From Eucommia ulmoides (lineage: Eukaryota; Streptophyta; Magnoliopsida; Garryales; Eucommiaceae), in NCBI GenBank assembly GCA_016647705.1, contig CM028328.1:46804647-46868646 (forward strand): 64,000 nucleotides of DNA, read 5' to 3'. The notes under the pieces are model-generated. The model was not told the DNA's origin. It ran no database searches and saw only the letters and a list, made by a program, of their open reading frames with translations. The position numbers and the translations under genes were made by a program. The first letter of the stretch is position 1. Each line of letters starts with the position of its first letter. Of the stretch, positions 55,972-64,000 are shown piece after piece.

Positions 55972-58085
55972 TGTTGAACCTAAGATTTTGATGAACAATT
56001 AAATGTTAATATTTTTTGTGGGACTAATGGTTTATTCAAGTGTTTTAGTTTATTGGTTCCAGTGATGAAGATGCGATGACAAATTATGAATGGATTTAGA
56101 ATGATGATGACGAAGATGATAAAGAATTAAGAGTTTGAAGAAATTAGGAAAAATAACTCAGGTGAATTTTAACTCTTAATATTCCAATTAAGAACACACA
56201 CAACATAAAAGTTTTTATTGTTTATGTGTGTTTTGATAAGATAAAATTATTTGCTCCTATGTGTATTTGAAAGGAAATATTTATAATTGACTTAAATGGA
56301 ATTTAAGAAGTTAGTGGAGCTTATTTAGAAAAGAAAATGATTAAAATGGTGAAAACGTAAATAAGAATGAGTTCAAAACGAGTTTAGAAAAGAGATCTAG
56401 TATGCATAAGTCGATTGGTAGGTCGACTGGACAAAATAGGTGAAACTCTTTGTATCTTTAAGTTGACAGGTAAGTTGACCGGTCAAGAGAAATGAAACTC
56501 TCTGTATCTCTAAATCGACAGGTAGGTCGACAGGTGAAGATAAATTGAACTCTCTAAATCTCTAAGTCGACAAATAGGTCGATCGATGAACGCAACAACT
56601 TTGACTTGGCTATATCCTGAATCGAGCGGTCGACTGAGGGTGTAGTTTCAGGATATTGTAGATTCTGATTTCATATCTAAAAGTAACCGTTTTTTGTTGG
56701 GATTTGTGAGAGATTTTAGGGATTTTATGATATTTAAGATATATTTCATCTATTATTTAATTCCTATTGATTTGGTTCATTAAGTTTGATTGTTTCTCAA
56801 TTTGGTACATAAAATTGTTTCTATTCTATTTAATTGAGATTGAGAAATATTTGAGGGACTTAATTGAGAGATTTAAAAGCTATAATTAAGTGATTGAACC
56901 AAAATAAAGTCAGAAAGATATAAGGGGTCTAAGAGAGCATTTAAGTGTCATGACACATGGGAACTAACTGTTAGAGAGGTGATTTATATCCCATATATAT
57001 GGACCTGCATTTTTTTATATATGATTAAGAAGTGAGAGTGATTAAAAGATCATACTGAGCTGTTCTAAGATAAATCATTCTGAGATTTTGTGAGAGCTAT
57101 TCTAAGAGACGATCTTGAGAATCATTGGCTATTAATCACCACTGCTACCGGATTTAAAGTACCTACGTTCTATTTATTTTTTCGGTGGATTTTGGGTGAG
57201 ATCTTTCCAATTACTTTCTATTGTGCATTGCTTATTTAATTTTTGGAAATCGATCCTTAGAAATTGTTTTTGATTCTTTATTGAAGAAAATATTTTATAA
57301 ACAATTTCTTGAATTTGATTACGTGTTAAATTATTTGCTACCCATCTTTTGTTTAAAATCAGATTTTTAATTTCACACTTTTCTATCACTAGATTTGAGA
57401 TATTAATCGAGTTTTAATTTATCTAGGGTGATAGAAGTTCTGAGTGAGATAATCTACTTATCAAATTGTGTTGGTGAGTAGTGTGTTGGATTAAATACTA
57501 TTGGGGGTATTTAATCAAAGGGTAGTCGATTTTCAGTCTCTTCCTGTAAAGAGATTGAGGTAGTAATTCTTCCTGGATAGAATTGAGTTTGAATAAATTT
57601 GTAACGGTTCAATCCTTACCAGGTGAAAGGATATTTGGAGTATTGGTGAGGTTTTAATTCTTTTGCCTTTGTTTAAAAAGAATTAGGTTATTCTTTAACC
57701 TGTAAAAAGTAGAGATTCTTCCTTAGCCTGTGAAAAAGATTTTGTAAAGATTGATTCTGAGCCTGTAGAAGAATTGTTATGAGGGTTTGGTTCCTACTTT
57801 TAAAAGGATCTTGAGCATTATTGGGTACGACTCTTCGTGGGGCTCGGAGGACTGGATTAGCCAAGAGTAACTTGGTGAATCAGTATAAATTTCTAGTGTA
57901 CTGCAATATTTATTTTATTATTGTTGTTTGTTGTGCACTTAGTTGATTCAATAATTCCGCTGTGATATAAAGATAATAATTAATTTAGAATTAAAATTAA
58001 TTATTTAATTTATTGAAGTTATTATTCTGATAATTTTTTAACTACCCAATTCACCTCCCCTCTTGGGTATTCCACTAGGCCAACA
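55972..58085 (+). mobile_element. SIRE/Maximus-like solo LTR S3
   Basis: Best-preserved ends of the family: TGTTGAACC to GGCCAACA, with a perfect TSD GTTTC/GTTTC (55967-55971, 58086-58090). The U3 palindromes are at 56404-56640 (GTCGACTGG, GTCGACAGG). It has a TATA-like stretch near 56995 and the 3' signature TTCGTGGGGCTCGGAGGACT. It has no internal region. Confidence 0.95.
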
Positions 58086-58852
58086 GTTTCATTTATCTTG
58101 AAAAAACAATTAAGGAAATAATAGAAAATAAATTAAAAAAAAAAAAAAAAGAAGGTAAAGGGCATTATAGAACAAAAAAAAAAAAAAATTGATTTTTTAA
58201 GCTAATACCCAATTTTGGCCAATATATTAAAATGGGCCCCAAGGGACAAAATCCATACCATTTTAAACTAATTGATTTATCTAATTTTTAATCAAAATCT
58301 ATTTTAGCAAAACACACGTTGCTGTTCAACATATTTTTTATTTTTATTTTTTTTTCTATGACTAAATATTTTCTATCCAATTTTTATTCTTAATATGAGC
58401 GTGGATATGTAATATAAAAATTACTGCATCATCGATAAGTGATATAAAAGTTACTACATAGTAGTAATTACTTCAATGTGATTTAATTTTGCAAATATTG
58501 TTGTGCAAAAAATATTTGAAAACTCGATCTAGACATTTTGCAACATGATTAAAAATATAATTTTATAACAAATATTAGTGGAAGATAAGTTTTTTCCTAA
58601 ATAAAAATGAATAATTGGGATTTTAGGAAATTAACATTGGGTCTTGGAGCCCATATAAAAAAATACAAAAAAAACAAAATATATATGTATGTGTGGCAGC
58701 TACCATGTGTGGACAGTTGCCATGCAGCAAAGCTTGCGCGAGAATCCGAGGGGCGCATAATATGCATCCTTTGCCTGCTAAGCAGTTTTCTTTTTTGCAA
58801 TTTTCATTTTTCGTGACAAAATTGGACTAGGGTAGGCGGTCAATTAGAGTTT
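58086..58852. other. No recognised feature
   Basis: AT-rich DNA with A and T runs between two solo LTRs. Confidence 0.5.
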
Positions 58853-60453
58853 TGATGAGGAGGTTATCTACCAATAAATCAAGTACTTTTGATTTTAAAT
58901 TTTGTGAGTTTTCAGGTATTTTTGTTAGTTTAATGTATTTTTGTATTGTTTTTAAATAAGAGAAAATGTGCAAAATGAATGCAGATGTGGAAACTTCAAT
59001 CCCGATTTTGATCATGATGCAATTTGATTCTAAAAAATTTAAAATATAAAAGTTGTATATCTCTTTCTTAACTTTCCATAGCATCTTGAATCACCTTAAT
59101 TGGAGTTTGGACGAGAAAGTTATGACCAGATTTCAAAAGCTACCGCGTGAAAACGCGTGCTACAGCGCCAAAGTTCTGTCCCAACAGATTAGAAACTTCG
59201 TCCTGTAGCGAGAAAAAAGCCTCGCTGCAGCTCCAAAATGCGAACAAGACCTATTTTAAGCCTTTTTTTTTTTTTTTTTTTTTTTAATACCATCTTATGC
59301 CTCAAATCCTGACAATTTTGGGAGAAAAAAAATATCCTATGGTGTTGTGATTTGAGACAGAATTGGAGAGGAAAACACCATTGGAGGCACAAAACCGCTA
59401 GAGAGAGAGCTTGGAGTTGAAGTACATTGAAAATTTGAACTCATCTCCATAAAAAGAGTTTATCTTCATTCATCTCATCTTAATCTTTCTTGAATTTATA
59501 TTTGTTATTTTACATTTATAGATGTCTTGAAAATATTAGTTATGGATTTAGCTATGCCGAGTTAGTCATTTAATCTAGGGTTTGATGTAATCTTATTTGA
59601 ACAATGTTTTAAATATTTTGTTAATTGTTAATTTTAATTTCATTTTATGCCTTTTTATATTTAATGCATTTGATTTATGTGGCCAATGAGTTAGATGATT
59701 TTAGGTTGTGATTTTTTTGCTCGAGAGAGATTGAGTTCGTAACTGGAATTGAGAGTGCATAATTTAGGTTGTTGTGAGTTTGGGAGGAGATCAACACCTA
59801 GGTAATCAAGTTGGGAATTTAGGATCTTGTGAGACCGGGAGGCTATCATGTTTTAGATTTATCAACTAAGATTTCTATTTAATTGTGTTTTTCTTATTAA
59901 TACTTCCAAGTTATGCTTTCATATGATATCTTGGTTGATTAGAGAACTTGGTACTTGACACTCGGGAGAGGTAATTTCGGGTTCGAACTTAGGTTAAGCA
60001 CAACGTAATTTTTAATAGACCCGGAGATATTTAAAGCTTGGGTAATCTATAAGGTCGGGGTATTAGATAGGGATATTAGTTTTGAAGTGCTTGTATTTTC
60101 TTTCACTTGACACTTGGGAGAGGTAATGAGGGAGCACGAGTGACCTTGATTATTGAATGAATGGAATTGACTAATGATTTCTTAATAGGATGACATGAGA
60201 ATAACAAGATGAAATCAATCCCCTAGAACAATTGTGCACAGGAGGTACATATTTTATTTTACTTTTGCTTTTATATTTGCTTTAATTTTGTTTTTATAAA
60301 GCTAAAATTTGGTTGCTTAGATAAAGTTGGGTTACTATAATCGCGGTATTTAGCAACGATTTAAACCAATTCTTATAGATACAATACTCTACTTACTCTA
60401 TACTACTAAAACTTGACCCGTACACTTACGGTGTAGTAGCAAAATCGCTACCA
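58853..60453 (+). mobile_element. Solo LTR I (Athila-like, family of LTR C)
   Basis: It starts TGATGAGGAGG and ends CGCTACCA. The TSD is AGTTT (58848-58852) against GGTTT (60454-60458). It shares its 5' end wording (ACCAATAAATCAAGTACTTT) with solo LTR C. The hairpin loop TTGACACTCGGGAGAGGT is present at about 59954, and the second hairpin near 60100-60135 with a weak stem. Confidence 0.85.
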
Positions 60454-60458
60454 GGTTT

Positions 60459-60728
60459 GATAGGATTTTTGAGTGTTTTTTCATTCTCCACCTTTCCCTA
60501 TGAGTAGAACCCTTATTCTCATAGTTCAAGTAGGCAACATTCCGAGAGAAACCTTTCTAAGAGTCGATCCTAAGAAGGAAACCTATTCGGAAAGCTGCAT
60601 TTGAGAGAGAGAAACTTGTTTGTTAGGGATCTTTGCTCGAAAAAGTACATTTTCTTTTTTCTGTTAATGTTAGCTCTTTACTATTTTCATATTTGTTCTT
60701 CATCTCCTAAGCCTTTTCTTGGGCCGTT
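60459..60728. other. No recognised feature
   Basis: Short spacer between two solo LTRs, including a GAAACCTxTCT-like imperfect repeat (about 60547-60590). Confidence 0.45.
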
Positions 60729-62045
60729 TGGTAGTGGAATATTAAATCGCTACTTTAACCGCATGTGTACGCGTCAAGTTTTAGTATGGTAGGAAGAGTA
60801 AGGGTTGTCATATCCACAGAGATTGGATTAGATCGTCGCTAAGTACCGCAATTGTCATAACTTAACTTTATCTAGGCGACTCAAATTTAGGGTTTTTTAT
60901 AATAATTATCAACTAAACTAAATTAATTCTTAAACTATAATACTACTATGACGTTAATGGAAAAACATTGTCTAGGGATTAATTTTGTTCACTTAATCGT
61001 GTTCGATTCAATCTAGTTTACATTAACGGTATTCACACTATCCTACAATCTAGGTATCGAAATTTCATTCACTACCTCTCCTAAGTGTAAAGTGAATGAA
61101 TATGTGACTGCGCGTTAATGCTAATGTCCCCGTCTAGCATCTATATGACACTAGTCACATGAGTCTCGCCCCAACCTCACGGATTGCATACTTTCTAATA
61201 CTCTCCCGAGTTATTAGATCGTCACGTTGTGTTTAAACCCTAGTCCGAATTCGGGGTTACTTCTCCTGAATATCAAACCCTGTATTCTCAAACTAACCAA
61301 TATATCATAACAAACATATGATGGAAGTAATAAAATAGTAAACACAATCAGATAAAGATAAACAATCGTTAACAAAACATCGATTTATTCAAAACACGTT
61401 TTTATGAAATATATCAACCCCTAAATAATATATGTTTAGCTACACATGACCAAAGCCCAATATTCAATAATATACAAGCTAAACATGAACAAAACTACTA
61501 ACCAAACTAAGAAACAAAGAAAAACAAAGGAGACTAGCCGTTATCTGAAGAACGTCCGCTAAAACCGCTCCGAGATCATTTCCTATTCTTGGATTTGTGA
61601 TCTCCTCTTGGTTGATATGTCTTGGAGCTCCAAAAACACTCCAAAAAACGTAGGTGTTATGAGGGAGAAAGGGGGAATATAGAGAGGGATAAAAAATATC
61701 TCAAAATATTCCAAAATATCTAACACATGTGGTGTCGAATCGCTGCAGCGATGGGAAGCGGTCCCACCACTGCAGCGGTGGATGGGAAAAAAGTTTCTGG
61801 TGGATTGATCGCTATAGCAGTGGGCCTGTAGATCCGGAACTTCGCCTTTTTGCTCATTTTCCACCGTTCTTCCACCGACGTCCCATCGATTTGCTTGATT
61901 AAAAATCATTTTCATCCTTTTTGTCACAAACACCTGATTTATAACAAAATAAATAAAAACGTATTAAAACATATTAAAACACTATAAGAATACTCGAAAA
62001 CTATCAAAATCAATTTGAAAATAGATACATAAATTTCACCTATCA
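60729..62045 (-). mobile_element. Solo LTR J (Athila-like), inverted
   Basis: On the minus strand it starts TGATAGGTGAAATTTATG and ends CCACTACCA. The TSD is CCGTT (60724-60728) against CCATT (62046-62050). U3 has palindromic TCGCTGCAGCGA (61739) and CCACTGCAGCGGTGG (about 61767). The second hairpin stem is perfect, TTCATTCAC/GTGAATGAA (61064-61072, 61092-61100). Confidence 0.9.
61064..61100 (-). other. Hairpin 2 of the twin-hairpin module in LTR J
   Basis: A perfect 9-bp stem around the complement of TTACACTTAGGAGAGGTA. Its stem differs from those in LTRs A, F and G, with paired changes. Confidence 0.65.
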
Positions 62046-62460
62046 CCATTTTTTTTTTTTCGTGTTTTAGGTTATCGAAATTTAAATTTGATTGTTACAC
62101 ATTTGATTCTTATTAAAATCGTCATGTGATTCGATGAAAAATGTCGGGACGAGATTTTTTTTTCCTTTTGAGCTTAGCTTCCAAGCGTTAGATGAGGACC
62201 TTTTATTTATTTATTTTTTACTTTTTTGCATTGAATTATATTGTTATTTAATTCATCCCGTTAGACCATTTGTTAAAAATTAAAATACAATAATACGTTG
62301 TTATTAAAAAAGAAAAAATATGTTGCTACTACATGTAAATTTGTCTTTTGAAAAAAGATAAAAAAAAAAATATCATAAAAATATAAAAACAAATAAATAA
62401 AACAACAATAAATTTGTTTATATAAGTTAGGAAAGAATAATCTGATTTTTTCTTGTTATT
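62046..62460. other. No recognised feature
   Basis: AT-rich spacer with T and A runs between LTR J and the copia LTR. Confidence 0.5.
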
Positions 62461-62715
62461 TGATTGATAGAAACACTAGAATTTAAAGAGAAGCATGACA
62501 ACAAACCTGTCATTGAATACCATAATTCTAGCAACAGAAGGATCCCATAATTTAACGGATAAAAATTGACTAGTTCAAAATAAAGAATTCGGAAACATAC
62601 TTATCTCCTTATTTTGAGAAACTAACTAACAATAAAATAGGAAACTAACTAAATTACAATAAAATAGGAAACTAGTATTTAGAAATTAGAAACTAATTTC
62701 CCTAATTATTCGATA
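62461..62715 (-). repeat. 3' LTR of a copia element (probable)
   Basis: On the minus strand, directly after the PPT, TATCGAATAATTAGGG begins an AT-rich stretch of about 255 bp that ends near CTATCAATCA. The 5' LTR is outside the window, so the boundaries are estimates. Confidence 0.5.
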
Positions 62716-62726
62716 CTCCCCCTCAA
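62716..62726 (-). other. Polypurine tract of the copia element
   Basis: TTGAGGGGGAG, the typical copia wording right after the last RNase H codons. Confidence 0.85.
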
Positions 62727-64000
62727 GCTGGTGCGTAGATGTCCATCATGCCTAGCTTGCTAATGAGAAACTCATAGTTTGGTCTAAACAAGCCCTTTGT
62801 AAGAATATCAACTATTTGTTGCGAGGTCGGAACAAATGGCATACAAATAGCTCATGCTTCAATCTTCTCTTTTATGAAGTGTCTATCAATCTCAACATGT
62901 TTTGTTTTGTCGTGCTGAACTGGATTGTGTGCAATGCTAATGGCTGCCTTGTTGTCACAGTACAACTTCATAGGCAACGTCATGTGTCATTTTAGTTCTT
63001 CTAAAACTCGTTTCAGCCACATTATCTCACAAACACCTTGAGCCATGGATCTCTATTTTGATTCAGCACTACTCCGAGCAACCACACTTTGTTTTTTGCT
63101 CCTCCATGTTACTAGGTTCCCCCCCCACAAAAGTACAATGACCTGATTCAACTAGCCCAACCCACGTTTGTATATGCTTCAATGCTCCATTGTTCTTCAT
63201 GAGGAGAATGCATGAATTGACTTACAAGACTTATTGCAAATGCGATATCAGGTTGCATGTGTGACAAGTAAATCAGCTTTCCAACTAGCTTTTGGTATCG
63301 TAATGTGTGCACTTAGCCACCTTTCCCATCCTCGAGTTTTATATTTGGATCTATTGGAGTCTCTATCGGTTGAAAACTACTCATTCTAGTTTCATTGAGT
63401 AAGTCAATGACATATTTTCTTTGTGAAACCACAATTTCCTTCTTTGATTGAGCTACCTCCATTCCAAGAAAATATCTCAGCAATTGCAAGTCTTTAATCT
63501 CAAACTCGGATGCAAGGCACCTTATTAACCACTCTATCTTGTCAATATCATCCCTAGTCAGAATAATAGCGTCCACATATACTATGAGAATGGCTATCTT
63601 CTCACTGGTAGAGTATTGAGTATTTTGTGTACATAGTGTGATCAGTCTATCCATGAATGTATCCTAGTTTCTTCACAAATTGAGTAAACCTCTCAAACCA
63701 AGTTCTTGGAGACTGTTTTAATCCACATAGGAATTTCTTTAGTTTGTAGACCTTTGATCTAATTTTTCCATCAAATCCTGGCGGTTGATCCATGTAGACT
63801 TCCTCCTCCAAGTCACCATTATGAAACACATTTTTCACATCCAAATGCTATAGGGGCTAGTCAAGATTGGTAGCAATTAACAAAAGTACTCTCATTGTGT
63901 TGAGTTTTGCCACGGGTGCAAAGGTTTTAAGGTAGTCAATACCATAGGTTTGGGTAAAACCTTTGGCCACCAAGCATGCCTTGTAGTGCTCAAGTGAACT
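62727..64000 (-). pseudogene. Ty1/copia reverse transcriptase and RNase H, 3' part, decayed
   Basis: From 64000 downward: [40 protein letters not shown], then DVKNVFHNGDLEEEVYMDQP, KVYKLKKFLCGLKQSPRTWF (RT), LIVYVDAIILTRDD where the YVDD box reads YVDA, and GMEVAQSKKEIVVSQRKYVI. The connection and RNase H follow after a frame change: LIYLSHTQPDIAFA-like and HCTFVGG, ending in VDILTKGL about 62810. Two stops stand where Trp and Gln are usual (NLD*PL*HLD). The N-terminal part (gag, protease, integrase) lies beyond the window. Confidence 0.85.

Noticed and set aside
1-64000. CRISPR arrays, bacterial operons, rRNA or intact tRNA genes
   Set aside because: None seen. Regular repeats are LTR sub-repeats or minisatellites, and the only tRNA-like promoter is the SINE remnant.

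Overview
This window is AT-rich nuclear DNA of a flowering plant, probably a eudicot. That rests on the element families (Athila-type Ty3/gypsy, SIRE/Maximus-type and other Ty1/copia, Tourist-like MITEs, an En/Spm-type transposase fragment) and on a plant-like MCM7 pseudogene with introns. The species cannot be told. I see no intact host gene. Nearly everything is nested, decayed transposon DNA, rebuilt here from LTR ends (TG..CA), primer-binding sites (PBS), polypurine tracts (PPT) and 5-bp target-site duplications (TSD).

Region 1 (1-38814) is one nest. After a broken Transposase_24-like gene (1-829, minus), the outermost layer is a minus-strand SIRE/Maximus-like element (called M): 5' LTR 36478-38814, degenerate PBS, gag remnant with zinc knuckle, then instead of pol a second gene of the plant 'putative plant transposon protein' family (PF20167-like), PPT, and a truncated 3' LTR at 832-3014. 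Two insertions split that second gene: a SIRE solo LTR (31950-33685) and a large Athila-like element (A, 3951-31485, TSD AGGAC/AGGGC). Element A itself received a gag-protease-only element (B, 5468-11303), three solo LTRs in its gag (C 11549-12998 minus, D 13431-15179, E 15372-16942), and in its integrase a deletion-derivative element with an inverted LTR piece (F, 21081-26071) and an LTR (G, 26149-29642) that itself carries a SIRE solo LTR (27254-29356). Removing each insertion plus one TSD copy rejoins the interrupted coding sequence at most sites, so the order is M, then A, then B to G, then the youngest solo LTR.

Region 2 (38815-55971) holds two Tourist/PIF-like MITEs, an MCM7 pseudogene (41328-about 45830) whose intron hosts a small gypsy element (H, 41637-44914, TSD CCCTG), a roughly 94-bp minisatellite, a tRNA-like SINE remnant, a second decayed PF20167-like gene (49948-51385, minus), and long AT-rich stretches without features. 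Region 3 (55972-64000) has three more solo LTRs (55972-58085, 58853-60453, 60729-62045 minus) and the 3' part of a minus-strand copia element that runs off the window.

The most unusual signals are: (i) a PF20167-like gene carried inside a SIRE-like element at the place where some SIRE elements have an extra 3' ORF; (ii) a twin-hairpin module shared by the Athila-like LTRs, with an almost fixed loop and stems that change in a compensating way; (iii) arrays of family-specific palindromes at a comparable U3 position in several LTR families; (iv) the rule that all six imperfect TSD pairs differ by one C/T or G/A transition, as expected from cytosine deamination; (v) the MCM7 pseudogene. All domain names come from residues read by eye; no database search was run.
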